Assembly (NCBI RefSeq): GCF_025244665.1
Contig: NZ_CP104205.1
Span: 3,800,533-3,864,532 of the forward strand
DNA length: 64,000 nt
Direction of reading: 5' to 3'
Source of the DNA: Maribacter litopenaei
GTDB taxonomy: Bacteria; Bacteroidota; Bacteroidia; Flavobacteriales; Flavobacteriaceae
The notes under the pieces are model-generated. The model was not told the origin of the DNA. It saw only the letters and a list, made by a program, of their open reading frames with translations, and ran no database searches. The first letter of the stretch is position 1, and every line of letters starts with the position of its first letter. Positions 29,246 to 40,955 of this stretch are shown here, piece after piece. The position numbers were made by a program, and so were the translations under genes.

Positions 29246-32093
29246 CTACTCGATGGAGAACGTCTGAGTTTCTGTGGCACCATTCCCTGAAATTTGTACG
29301 GTATATTTCCCTTTGGGCAAGTAGGTTTTTCCATCTTCCGCCTCAGATAATTTTGTTTTATGTTGTTTTAAATAATTGTCTTTTCCAATTTTAGAGAAGG
29401 CCACATCAAAGGACAGAATATTGAATCCTTTTTCCCCATTTATTTCTGTTTCGCTTACCACAATATCATCGTCGCTCAAAACAGTGGCGGTATATGGACT
29501 TTTTTTAGAACTGTAAAAGGAAATATCCAATCCAGGCGTTTGAGGCCGTGACCAAGAATTTCTAGCGTTGCCCCATCTTGTAGAATTTTTAATGTCTGCC
29601 AATCCAAAAATTTTCAATTTGCTAAGTAAGGCCTCGGGCGTCATTTGTTGTAAGCTGGAAATGTCTATTTGGTAAATACTCCGTCCGTGGGTGCCTACCA
29701 ATAGATGTTTCGCCTTTTCCTGAATGACCAGGTCATGGACGGCCACATATGGTAATCCATTATCAAGAACCTCCCAGGACTCACCTCTATTGAAGGAAAC
29801 ATACAATCCATTATCGGTGCCCACAAACAACAGATTTTCATTTTCCGGGTCTTCCAAAATCACGTTCACTGGAGAAGTAGGGATATTGTTCGAAATGGAG
29901 TTCCAAGTTTTTCCATAATCCTCGCTAACGTAGATGTAGGGTGTAAAATCATCCCAGCGATACCCGTTCAAAGTAACATATACCCGTTCCTTTTTATGTT
30001 TGGAAGCTGCAACGCGACTCACCCATAAATCTTTTGGAAAGGTATCGGATAGTGATTCCCAACTACCGCCACCATTTTTACTTATATGCACCAATCCGTC
30101 ATCACTACCGGCATACAAGAGGCCGAACTTAAAAGTAGATTCGGAAATCGTCGTCAAGGTTCCATAAGCAACATTACCCTTTTTACCACCCTTTGTCAAA
30201 TCAGGTGAAATGGTTTCCCAATCCCCCCCTTGGTTCAGCGAGCGGTGCAATTTGTTGCCCCCCAAATACAAAATGTCCTGATTATGGGAAGAGAGAAGAA
30301 TGGGGGTCTGCCAATTGAATCTGTAAGGTGATTCCCCAAGTACATGTTTTGGTTGTATATAATCCCTTTTGCCGCTTCCCAAATCTATGCGGAAGTAATT
30401 ACCGAACTGAAATCCGGTGTAGACAATATTCGAATTTCTATGGTCTATTTGCACCTGCATACCATCGCCACCAAGTATAGATTTCCATGGATATTGGCCA
30501 GATTGATGCCACTCTCTATTTTCTTCGGCGTTGTGGGGCCCCATCCAAACACCGTTGTCCTGTAAGCCACCGTACACATTGTAAGGCTCCCGGTTATCAA
30601 CATTGATAGCATAGAACTGGCCAACGATCGGTGAATTGTTCTTTATCCAACTCTTTCCGTCATCGTAGGAGATATTGAGTCCGCCATCATTCCCGTTGAT
30701 CAAGTGGCCTGACCTATTGGGGTTTATCCAAAGGGCGTGGTGGTCTGAGTGTACATTATCCTCATTGACAGCGGAATAGGTTTTACCGCCATCATCTGAT
30801 TTTAGTAAGGGCACCCCTGCCAAATAGACTTTATCCACATTGGATGGATCCACGGTGATCTGTGCAAAATAATATCCATAACTATAGTAGAGACCGTCTA
30901 TATAGTCCTCGTTTTGTTTTTTCCAACTGAGACCACCATCCGTACTCTTATAAACTTCAGCACCAATCACTGGGGTATCGAATAATTGAGAATTGGCATT
31001 TTCCGGATACTTGGCCAAGTCGGCCGGTTTTACCGCACCACTTCGCACCATTTGCTTCACGTTTTCGGCACGATATTTTTCTTGAAAATTATTGGTCTTA
31101 AGAAAGTCGTTTAATTGTTTGTCAGACAGTTTTAAGAAGGCATCCGTACCCATGGTTTTGAAGTCTTCCTTCTGAAGTCCTTCGGATTCCTTTGTGGCTT
31201 TGTCTGACTTTGGTCTTCTGAACTGATTGTCATGAACGGCATATACCGTGTTATCATCATAAACGGCCGCGACCGATTCTTCCCACTCCTTCACCGCTTG
31301 GGAAACTACTTTGGGGTGTGGTAATTTTTTTCCAACTGTTGCCGGCATCGGTACTTTTATAGATTCCGGAAAGATTACCGTTCCCTAAAAAATCCCAGGC
31401 TTTTCTGTCCTTTTGCCATGAAGCGGCATACATGATATTAAAATTATTTGGGGAATGGGCCACATCGATTATGCCTGTGTCATCGGCCACAAAAAGTGTT
31501 TTTTTCCATGTTTTACCACCATCCGTGGTTTTATAGATTCCTCGTTCTTCATTGGTGGAATACAGATGTCCCGTTACCCCTACCACTACTTCATCGGCAT
31601 TATTTGGGCTGACCACAATACGCCCAATGTGATGAGAGTCGGGTAGTCCTAGATTGGCCCAATTTTCTCCTTGATCGGTCGATTTAAGAATGCCAATGCC
31701 CGCATAGGTTGAGCGTGAGGCGTTATTTTCCCCCGTACCCACATAAATGGTGCCCGAATCCCAATGCACGGCAATATCCCCAATGTTTTGTGTTGGTGTA
31801 TTATCCATAATCGGGGTAAAAGTTGTCCCGTTATTGTTGGTATACCATAATCCACCGTAAGCATAGGCTACATAAAATTCTATAGGAGTTTTGGGGTTTA
31901 CGGCCACATCCACCACACGTCCGCTCATAATGGAGGGTCCAATGTTTTTTAAGGGGATATTCTTTACCAAAGAGGTTTCGGCCATTTGGACTTTGTCCTC
32001 GAGCGCTTTTAATACCTGGTTTTGATTGGTGGGTTGAATTTGAGCCGATACTAGGGCAAATCCGAAAACGAGAAAAAATGGGTATAACTTCAT
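29246..32093 (-). CDS. Secreted VPS10/sortilin-type beta-propeller protein (first copy), frameshifted
   Basis: This secreted protein of about 948 residues has a signal peptide (MKLYPFFLVFGFALVSAQ). A long run of Asp-box repeats follows, each with the S-x-D-x-G-x-x-W pattern: KSTDQGENW, KTTDGGKTW, KSTDAGNSW, KSTDGGLSW, ISYDDGKSW, VSEDYGKTW and VSFNRGESW. Such proteins form 10-bladed or stacked beta-propellers and are often annotated as glycosyl hydrolase or sortilin-like, without proven enzyme activity. One extra base near 31276 divides it (GEGVGRIG to AAVYDDNTVYAVHDNQF). It shares its strand with the sulfatase and M28 peptidase upstream. Confidence 0.82.
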
Positions 32094-32170
32094 AAAATAG
32101 TGTGCACTTTTATAGGTTGTTGAAAGGTAACGATTCCTTTCACTGGCGGCAAGCATGATTTTTGGTACTA

Positions 32171-33725
32171 TTATTTTAACTCTAGCTCATCTGATGTAGC
32201 GGTCGTTTTGTTATAAATGGCTAAGTAACCCTCAATCATTTCTTCTAATTTTTCAGGATTACTTTGGGCCAAATTTTCTTGTTGACCTACATCGCCCTTT
32301 AGATTATATAATTGATACATACTGTCATTTCCCAATTCAATATCCACCAAATCGTTTTTAGCAGCCCCTTGATAAGGTGGAATCATCGCCCAATCCCCTT
32401 TTCTGAATGCGGTTCTCGGAAGTCGCTTCGATGACCAATTCTTCTCTGCCTACCTTACTTTTTCCCAAGAAAACGTCCAACAGGTTTTTGCTGTCTTCCG
32501 TGGAGGCATCGCTATTGACCAAGGCTGCCAAAGAAGAAAATATGATCCAACTGAGACACCATTGCTTCGGAAACCCCGGGTTTGATAGTGCCTTTCCAAA
32601 ACGTTATGAAAGGCACGCGGGTGCCGGCTTCGAACAGACTGTATTTTCCACCTCGTAAAGGATCGGCAGGTTTATGATCTCCCAATTTTTCCACTGCATC
32701 GTCATAATAGCCGTCGTTTACCACTGGACCATTGTCACTTGAAAAAACGATCAACGTATTTTCCGTTAATCCTTCGCTTTCAAGGGTTTCCATAAATTCA
32801 CCGATGACCCAGTCCGCCTCTACAATAACATCGCCTCTTGGTCCCATCCCGGATTTTCCAACGAACCTAGGGTGTGGTGTTCTTGGAACGTGGGGTTGCT
32901 GTAATGCATAATACAGAAAGAAAGGCCTGTTTTTATTATTTCTTACATACGCTTGCGCATCTGCGAGAAAGTAATCGGCCATATCCTCATCGACCCATTT
33001 GGCGGCTTCCCCACCCTTCATGAATCCAATTCGGGTATTCCGTTTACGATACTGTTATTATGGCCATGGTGCCACCTCATCTTTAAAAGCTCTGGATTTT
33101 CCAATCCGGTAGGTTCGCCCTCAAAATTCTTTTCGTAACTAACTTGGATAGGATCGTTAGGGTCAAGGTTAACGACGTCACCGTTTTTAATATAGACCGT
33201 GGGTACACGATCTTGGGTGGCGGCCAAAATATTGCTGTAATCAAAACCCACTTCATTAGGCCCGGGGTTAATTCTTGTATTCCAATCGATTTCACCGGCT
33301 CCCAAGCCCAAGTGCCATTTTCCAATAATCCCCGTAGCATAGCCTTTTGATTTCAATAGTTTGGGAATTGTATTTTGGGTGGTGTCGATAATTAACGAGG
33401 CCGACCCTGGCAGGATTTTAGCATTTTTATTTCGCCAAGGATACACACCTGTTAAAAGGGCATATCTACTGGGCGTACAGGTGGCCGAAGAGGCGTAGCC
33501 ATTGGTGAATCTAAGTCCACCATTGGCCGTAACATCCATGTTCGGGGTTTCCAATTCCGTGGCCCCATAGGCACCAAGCTCACCATAGCCCAAATCATCC
33601 ATATAAATAATAACGATGTTGGGTTTTTCCTCGGTACTTGATGAAGTGATTTCCTTTTTGTCTATTTCGTTTTTACAAGATAAAAGGGTAATGATGATTA
33701 AAAGAAACGTAATGCTATTCTTCAT
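32171..33725 (-). CDS. Lipoprotein sulfatase of the alkaline phosphatase fold, three frameshifts
   Basis: Sulfatases remove sulfate esters, and in marine flavobacteria often from algal polysaccharides. The N-terminus is a lipoprotein signal (LLSC, Cys17). The metal site is IYMDDLGYGELGAYG. The formylglycine motif is C-T-P-S-R (Cys83) followed by YALLTG, so activation by a formylglycine-generating enzyme is expected; none is in the window. IGKWHLG and SSDNGP are also conserved. One base is missing near 33020, and single extra bases lie near 32538 and 32416. Repair gives 517 residues. Natural substrate is unknown; the neighbours are not polysaccharide lyases or SusCD genes. Confidence 0.88.
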
Positions 33726-33740
33726 ACCTTTTTTAATAAA

Positions 33741-35192
33741 CTATTCCTCCCATTTCCAATCCCCACCAATGATGAGCTTTTCCTTTAAGTTGTTTTTGAT
33801 CATAAACTCCTTGGTGGTCTCGCTATCCATCTTGGTCGCGGGGAGCGTTTCCGCATTGGCCAAGCCATAGAGCATCATGGTGCCAAATCGGGAAGTATTG
33901 GTCATGTGTTCTTCGTTTACTAGGTCAAAATCGTCACAATCGGAATGGTAACAGCCATAAATAGAACGGTCCAGGTTGCTGTGGACAGACAAAATGGGTA
34001 CCCCCTCCAACATAAAAGGCTGGTGGTCACTATGCAACCCGGAACGGTTGGAAAACTCATTTTTATAGATAGTGTCCTGTTGTTGAATTGCTGCACCCAA
34101 TTCGGTAAAAAAGGACTCATTTTCCAATTTTCCCCCGGCGTTCATACCAATGGGGTTGCCTGCCATATCAAGGTTCATCATGTATTTGATTTTATCCATG
34201 GAGCCTTCTTTTAAGGCTTCGGCAACCATATGTCGTGAACCAAAAAGACCCTGTTCCTCGCCCATGAACATCACAAATTTCACGGTTCTTTTTGGGTGAA
34301 GGTTATTGGCCTTAAAAGCTCGGGCAATATCTAATACCGCAAAGGAACCGATACCGTTATCTATGGCCCCAGTTGCCAAATCCCACGAATCCAAATGTCC
34401 TCCGATGACGATGATTTCCTCAAGGATTTCGCTTCCCGGTAGGGTGGCGACAACATTTCGGGCACTGATCATGTCACTGTTATTGGTCATTTCAATGGTG
34501 GCTGATGCCGTTCCTTCTTTTAGCGTTTCCTTCAACACCATACCATCTTCCATACCAATACAAACAGCTGGAATAGGAATCAGCTCCCCGGTGACCGAGG
34601 CGGTTCCCGTTAATAGTACCCCGTTGTCCACTTGGTTGATAATGATAATTCCCTTGGCGCCGTACTTTATGGCCAAAGCTGTTTTTTCACTTCGGTGCAG
34701 ATTGGTCAAACCCTCCGGGCTTCCTTCCAAAATACTAATATATACTAGGGCAATCTTGTCTTCCACTGCTCCTGGTTTGGCCTCATAATCGGCCTCCAGC
34801 CCGTTGCCCATATCCACGATTTCTCCCGTCACCTTGGCTTCAACGGGTGAGTGTCCAAGGGTCACTGATTTAACCGGCTCTTCATTTATGGTGACGGATA
34901 CAGTTCCCCTGGACCAAGCCTCTACTTCAAAAGTTTGGTACTCCACATCTTCAAAACCATATTCCTTGAACTTATTATAGGTGTATTCCTCTGCCTTGGC
35001 ACCATTTTCAGAACCGGTCAACCGGTGGCCAATGGTTTCAGATGCTTCTTTTAAAGTGCTATAGCCCTTTGCATTTTGCTTGATTTCGGAATCTATACGG
35101 GCAAATAGTTCTGCCTGTGTTTCTGGTTTTTTCATTTCGCCGCAAGAGATGGCTAAAATGGCTGTTAAAACAATAAAGAGTTGTTTTCTCAT
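33741..35192 (-). CDS. M28 family metallopeptidase, lipoprotein
   Basis: This 483-residue zinc aminopeptidase is anchored by a lipoprotein signal (ILAISC, Cys17). A protease-associated domain occupies roughly residues 110-270. The catalytic domain shows the two-zinc ligands in order: His in IGGHLDSWD, Asp in GAIDNGIGS, Glu pair in MGEEQGLFGS, Asp in NLDMAGNP and His in CYHSDCDDFDL. It is intact, which is unusual for this stretch. It sits 16 bases before the sulfatase and 22 bases after the second VPS10-type gene on the same strand. Confidence 0.92.
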   Translation of the reverse strand: MRKQLFIVLTAILAISCGEMKKPETQAELFARIDSEIKQNAKGYSTLKEASETIGHRLTGSENGAKAEEYTYNKFKEYGFEDVEYQTFEVEAWSRGTVSVTINEEPVKSVTLGHSPVEAKVTGEIVDMGNGLEADYEAKPGAVEDKIALVYISILEGSPEGLTNLHRSEKTALAIKYGAKGIIIINQVDNGVLLTGTASVTGELIPIPAVCIGMEDGMVLKETLKEGTASATIEMTNNSDMISARNVVATLPGSEILEEIIVIGGHLDSWDLATGAIDNGIGSFAVLDIARAFKANNLHPKRTVKFVMFMGEEQGLFGSRHMVAEALKEGSMDKIKYMMNLDMAGNPIGMNAGGKLENESFFTELGAAIQQQDTIYKNEFSNRSGLHSDHQPFMLEGVPILSVHSNLDRSIYGCYHSDCDDFDLVNEEHMTNTSRFGTMMLYGLANAETLPATKMDSETTKEFMIKNNLKEKLIIGGDWKWEE

Positions 35193-35214
35193 AGGTCTGC
35201 TAGTTGTATTTAAA

Positions 35215-38200
35215 TTATGATTTTATTTTTTGAGTATGTTGTATTTGTAGTTCGCTTTGTTTCAACCGGGAGTTCAATTGCTCTACTTCTAAGGATATGA
35301 ATTTCTTAAACTTGGCATCTACCTCTCTAAGGCGTTCATTAAAAATGGCGTATACTTCCCGTTGTTGTATCCGTAGGTTTAAAGTCGGCACCAAACCCAC
35401 CGATGTCGCTGGCCAAGGCACTCAGCCTACCGTAAAGTTTTATGGGGGATCTAAAGGCATCTTCACGGGCCCCTGTGAGATGAATGTCATAAAGACTGCC
35501 AGCTATGGCTATGGCCAAGGCACGTAATTCCTCGGCTTTTTTTCGATTCGCTTCGCGGCGTAACTTTGGGATGATTGCATTGAGCTCTGCCCTTATCGCT
35601 TCAATATCATTGATCATGGTTACGGCTAAGTTCATGGCATCGCGAAGTTCCAAGGAAAAGGCAACTTGTTGTTGGATGTCTTCGAGACTACCTTCCGTAC
35701 TTGGGTCTTTTAAAACCTCCAGTTCCCTACTATATTCTTTGTTGCCAATGACCAGTTTTACCTTGTAGCTATTTGGAACCACCTTTGATCCATATTGGCC
35801 ACGCATCAGGTCAAGGTCCCAGGTGACCAAAGGTCGCCATCCTTCACCATTGAGCTGTACCCATGGCCTTCCGGGTGGGGTTGACTGAAGTTTGGGTTTA
35901 TACGTGGGTTCATAGCGTAGGTTCCACATGACCCTATTGACGCCTGGTTTGTTTGTTCCTTCCAAGGTCCGGACTACTTCATCGTCCAAGGTCAGAATCT
36001 GTATTTCAATTTTTTGATCGATACTATCTTTTAGGAAGTAATTGATTTCCGCACCATAGGCAGGGTTTGTTCCCGAATTTAAACTCGGGCCATCGGTTTT
36101 GATACTTTGTACATCTTGGAAACGGTATACCGGTCTTAGGCTGAAAAGATGGGCTTCTTTATCCTTGGCATCCAAATCGTATTCCCGCAAAGGGGAAATG
36201 TTGTCCATGATATAATAGCCTCTTCCATACGTACCCACCACTAGATCATCAAATCGTTCTTGGATTTCCAGCCAATAGACCGGGGCAGGGGGAGGTTGTT
36301 GCGCAAGCGCATCCAATGTCCGCCATCATCATGACTTAAATAGAGTCCATTATCTACCCCAAGGTAGAGCATACCCTCTCTTTTAGGGTCTTCCTTGATA
36401 ACATGGGCAAAGCTATGGACAGATTTGGGTACCGTATCGCTTATTAACTTCCAGGTCTGCCCATAATCCTCGGTTTTGTAGACGTAAGGGTCAAAGTCCC
36501 CCATTTGATGCAGGTCTACCGTGATGTAGGCACTTCCCTTTTTATATCGGGATGTTTCTATGTTGGCAATGGTCCCCCATTTGGGAAGGTCAGGTATATT
36601 TTGGGTCACGTTTGTCCAGTTTTTACCGCTGTCTTTGGTTAGCTGTACTTGCCCGTCATTACTACCTGCCCATATAAGGCCCGGTTCCAATTTTGACTCC
36701 ACAATGCTGAACAAAACCGACCCATCAAAGGTCATGAGATTGTCTACCGCGATGCCTCCGGAATTTTCTTGATGGCTTTTGTCGTTCAAGGTGAGGTCAG
36801 GACTGATCACTTGCCAGCTTTGTCCGCCATCATCACTTTGGTGTACATATTGGCTACCCACATAGACCCTATGTTTGGTATGTGGGGAAAAGGCCAAGGG
36901 AAAATTCCAATGCCAGCGGTATTTCAACTTTCCAGGTTCCCATCCATACCCTGCCTCCGGCCGTACCCGAACGTCACGAACGTGCCCTGTTTTAACATTG
37001 TAACGCTGTAACCCTCCATCATAACAGCCGGACCAAACAATGTCGTTGTCAAAAGGATCGGGTTGGGCAAACCCGCTTTCACAACCGCCTACGCCCTTCC
37101 AAAGACCCAAGGGTATATACCCCTGTTTACTGTTACTAGGTCCCATGTAGGAATACCCATCTTGGCGGTTGCCGTATACATTATAAGGAATCTTGTCATC
37201 AACGGCCACATGGTACATCCGGGCAATGGGTAAAACAATGCGCTGAAAAGTCTTTCCATGGTTCATACTGATACTGGCACCCCCATCGTGGGCTACCATA
37301 AGCTCGATCCGCATTGGTAGGGTCTATCCAAATATCATGGTTGTCGCCTCCCGCACTATAACCACTTTCAATGGTTTTACCACCATCTTTGGAAATGCTG
37401 AATTTTACACTAGCGAAATATAGCTCATTAGGATCGGCAGTTGAAACGGCCATACGCGTATAATAAGGGGCGCGTTCGGCTATGTCATGGTTGCGAGTTT
37501 GCAAATTCCAAGTATCGCCAAAGTCTTCGGAGCGGTATAAAGCCGGACTATCCATTTCAAAAAGGGCATATACGATATTGGGGCTTGCATGTGAAATGGC
37601 CACCGCCGTTTTTCCCACGGGATTTTCGCTACCACCTGGCAGGCCATTTTTGTACAAAGGTTCCCAAGTATCGCCACCATCCGTGGTCCTGTATATGCCT
37701 CCTCCCGGCCCCCCGCTATTAAGTCCCCATGTATTGATATGTATGCACCACATGCCTACTAGGAGTCGGTCTCGGATTTTTTGGATCCATGGCCAATTCG
37801 GCCGCTCCTGTATTCTCGTCCACAAAAAAGATACGTTTCCAACTTTTTCCCCCATCTTCGGTCTTGTATACGCCACGCTCCTGTTGCGATCCATAGGTAT
37901 GGCCCAAGGCAGCTGCATATACAATGTCCGGATTGGTAGGATGAACAAGGACCCGACCGATACGCCCCGTTTTCTCAAGTCCCATGTTTTTCCAGGTCTT
38001 TCCCCCGTCTTCTGATTTATAGATGCCATCGCCCATAGCATGGGCGGGCCGAATCACAAATGTTTCGCCCGTGCCCACCCAAAGAATATCGGGCTTTGTT
38101 GGCGTAATGGCCACCGAGCCAATGGATGAAACGTCCTGAGCATCAAAAATGGGGTCCCAGCTGATACCTCCATCCGAAGTTTTCCATAATCCGCCGGAGG

Positions 38201-38378
38201 CCGCACCAATGTAGGTAGTCATAGGGTCACCTGGCACCCCGGCCATAGCAATGGTTCGGTTGCCTTCCGATCCTATAAAACGAAATCGTAGGTTCTTAAA
38301 AACAGCGGGATCCGTTTGGGCGAAAATCGAAACAAAGGATAATTGGAGGCATGCAATTAAAAAATACCGGATTTTCAT
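35215..38378 (-). CDS. Secreted VPS10/sortilin-type beta-propeller protein (second copy), four frameshifts
   Basis: A paralogue of the protein at 29246-32093, with signal MKIRYFLIACLQLSFVSIFA. Asp-boxes include KTSDGGISW, KSEDGGKTW, KTEDGGKSW, RTTDGGDTW, RSEDFGDTW, QSDDGGQSW and KTEDYGQTW. After the propeller comes a C-terminal region of about 300 residues (VVGTYGRGYYIMDNISPLRE onward) that ends in a helical part (FNERLREVDAKFKKFISLEV). Frames shift near 37777 (+1), 37306 (+1), 36290 (-1, in a C run) and 35381 (+1). Repair gives 1,053 residues. It is the first gene of the minus-strand unit. Confidence 0.85.
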
Positions 38379-38528
38379 GTCAATTGGTTGGTTTTGGTAT
38401 AGAGTACAAGTTAGCCAATTGTTGTTTAAAAAACCTTTAAAGGGCATGTGTAATTATGGTAAATATGTGCCACATTCTTTATTAAAACAATGGCTATTGC
38501 TTAATTTTATGGCAAAATCACATTCTTT

Positions 38529-39821
38529 ATGAAATACGAACAGATTCCAAGTTCCCTATTTATAAAAAACCGTAAAAAATTTATGAATCGTATGCGTCCC
38601 AAAAGCATTGCGGTTTTTAACTCCAACGATATTTATCCGATAAGTGCCGACAGTGTGGTGCCCTTTGAGCAGCATCGCGATATTTTCTATCTGAGCGGTG
38701 CCGATCAAGAGGAAACCATTTTGTTATTGTTTCCGGATGCGATGGACAAAAAACATAGGGAAATTTTGTTTGTACGTGAAACCAACGAACATATCGCCAT
38801 ATGGGAAGGCGAAAAATTGACTAAGGAAAAGGCGACCGAGGTTTCGGGTATCCGGACCATTTACTGGTTGAAGGAATTTGACAAGGTCTTTTTTGATCTG
38901 ATGACCGAGGCCGACACCATCTATTTCAATACCAACGAGCATTACAGGCAGGCGGTGGAGACCCGGACTAGGGAAGACCGATTTATCCTCGCATGCCAAC
39001 AAAAATTTCCGGCCCATCAAGTGGCCAAGAGCAACCCGATACTTCAAGAGATTAGGGGCATTAAGGAACCTGAGGAGCTGGAGCTAATGCAAATGGCCTG
39101 TAACATCACAGAAAAAGGTTTTAGGAGGTTGTTGGGCTTTGTAAAGCCCGGGGTCTACGAGTATGAAATAGAAGCGGAACTGCTGCACGAATTTGTTCGA
39201 AACCGATCCAAAGGGTTTGCCTATCCGCCTATCATAGCATCAGGAAACAACGCCAATGTGCTGCATTATTTGGAAAACAATAAAGCCTGTATGGACGGCG
39301 ATATGTTATTAATGGACGTGGCGGCAGAGTACGCCAATTATTCCAGCGACCTAACCAGGACCATCCCGGTCAACGGCCGATTCACCAAACGGCAGAAAGA
39401 TGTCTATAATGCGGTACTTAGGGTAAAAAATGAGGCGACCAAAATGCTAGTCCCCGGAACACTTTGGGCGGAATATCACAAGGAATGCGGCAAACTAATG
39501 ACCTCTGAACTTTTGGGATTGGGACTGTTGGACAAGGCCGATGTGCAAAATGAAAATCCGGAGTGGCCAGCCTACAAAAAGTACTTTATGCATGGTACAA
39601 GTCATCATATAGGTTTGAATACACACGATTATGGCGCGTTGAAAACCCCTATGAAGGCCAATATGGTCTTTACCGTGGAACCGGGCATTTATATTCCCGA
39701 TGAAAAAATGGGTATCCGTTTGGAGGATGATGTGGTAATACAGGAAAAGGGAGAACCTTTCAATCTAATGCGAAACATCCCAATCGAAGTGGAGGAGATA
39801 GAGGAATTAATGAATGCTTAA
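38529..39821 (+). CDS. Xaa-Pro aminopeptidase (aminopeptidase P, M24B)
   Basis: The enzyme removes the N-terminal residue before proline. The 430-residue chain has the creatinase-like N-terminal domain (residues 1-170) and the pita-bread domain. Its metal ligands are two Asp in LLMDVAAEYANYSSDLTRT, His in HGTSHHIGLNTHDYG, Glu in TVEPGIYIP, and Glu in GIRLEDDVVI. It is intact and cytoplasmic. It is divergent from the second VPS10-type gene and 36 bases upstream of the exonuclease III gene. Confidence 0.93.
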   Translation: MKYEQIPSSLFIKNRKKFMNRMRPKSIAVFNSNDIYPISADSVVPFEQHRDIFYLSGADQEETILLLFPDAMDKKHREILFVRETNEHIAIWEGEKLTKEKATEVSGIRTIYWLKEFDKVFFDLMTEADTIYFNTNEHYRQAVETRTREDRFILACQQKFPAHQVAKSNPILQEIRGIKEPEELELMQMACNITEKGFRRLLGFVKPGVYEYEIEAELLHEFVRNRSKGFAYPPIIASGNNANVLHYLENNKACMDGDMLLMDVAAEYANYSSDLTRTIPVNGRFTKRQKDVYNAVLRVKNEATKMLVPGTLWAEYHKECGKLMTSELLGLGLLDKADVQNENPEWPAYKKYFMHGTSHHIGLNTHDYGALKTPMKANMVFTVEPGIYIPDEKMGIRLEDDVVIQEKGEPFNLMRNIPIEVEEIEELMNA

Positions 39822-39857
39822 TAAGCATCAAACTACAAAAATCAATAAGTTAAGCGT

Positions 39858-40626
39858 ATGAAACTAGTATCGTGGAACGTCAATGGCATTAGGGCCACAG
39901 TAAAAAAAGGTTTTGCCGAAGTGGTGTCCAATTTTGATGCGGATGTTTTCTGTATTCAGGAAACCAAGGCGCAGGACGACCAGGTAGCAGAGGCCTTGTC
40001 CGGAATTACCGACTATACTTTATACACCAATAGTGCGGATAAGAAAGGCTACTCCGGAACCGGAATCTTGTCCAAACAAAAGCCATTGTCCTTTGGTAGT
40101 GATATGGGTATTGAGGACCATGATATGGAGGGCAGGATTTCCTATGCGGAGTATGAAGCCTTTTACTTGGTCAATGTGTATGTACCCAACAGCGGTAACG
40201 GTTTGAAGCGCTTGGACTATCGCTCGGATGGGATAAAGACTTTACGGATTATCTTCTTGGCTTGTCCAAAAAGAAACCCTTGATCATTACGGGCGATTTC
40301 AATGTGGCCCATACCGAGAACGATTTGGCCAATCCAAAATCCAACTACAACAAAACATCCGGATTTACCCAAGTGGAAATCGATGGGTTTGACCACATGC
40401 TCAACACCTTAAAGGTCGTGGACAGCTTTCGAACCCTCCACCCGGATACCTTCGATAAATATACCTTTTGGAGCATGCGGGGCGGAGCCGAAGCAGGAAT
40501 GTGGGGTGGCGTATCGACTATTTTTTGGTGAGCGAATCGTTGTGGCACAAGGTGAAGTCTGCGGAAATTCATGATCAGATCATGGGGAGCGATCATTGCC
40601 CGATTAGTTTGGAAATAGATCTCTAA
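39858..40626 (+). CDS. xth: Exodeoxyribonuclease III, two frameshifts
   Basis: ExoIII/AP endonuclease cuts at abasic sites and removes 3' blocks in base excision repair. The family motifs are visible in pieces: [84 protein letters not shown] and the final [13 protein letters not shown]. One base is missing near 40230 and one near 40491. Repair gives 256 residues, the normal size. It follows the aminopeptidase gene and precedes a tiny membrane protein 2 bases later. Confidence 0.9.
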
Positions 40627-40628
40627 TT

Positions 40629-40805
40629 ATGAGCGTAGCATTGATCATACAGGATGTTTCCGAGATAGAAAAGAAAATGCAGGAGGCACCGGATAGTTCC
40701 TATGAAATAGGGGTTGCCATTGGCACCTATCTCCCTTTTGCAGTGTTGATTCCGGTGGCCTATTTGTTCTATTACTATTCAAAAAAGAGGAGGGATTATA
40801 AATAG
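40629..40805 (+). CDS. Small single-TM protein
   Basis: This 58-residue ORF begins 2 bases after the exonuclease III stop. It has a short charged N-terminus (VSEIEKKMQEAPDSS), one TM helix (about residues 28-50, VAIGTYLPFAVLIPVAYLFYYY) and a basic end (SKKRRDYK). The charge pattern predicts the N-terminus outside and the C-terminus inside. The short spacing to xth suggests co-transcription. I do not recognise the family. Confidence 0.55.
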   Translation: MSVALIIQDVSEIEKKMQEAPDSSYEIGVAIGTYLPFAVLIPVAYLFYYYSKKRRDYK

Positions 40806-40955
40806 GATAGAGCATAATTGCAGTGATGTTTAGGAAGTAGTCGAGAAGTAACCCAGTTCTTTGTTATATTGCTTCGTCATAATCTTTGACCACTAAGGCG
40901 ATATGTGCAATTCGTTGTTTCAAATGAAATTTTTAATCATATTGTTATGCAATGT
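40806..40955. other. Short convergent intergenic region
   Basis: This is about 150 bases between the small membrane protein and the repaired end of the cyanophycinase-like gene, which converge. I see no gene and no clear terminator hairpin. Confidence 0.4.
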
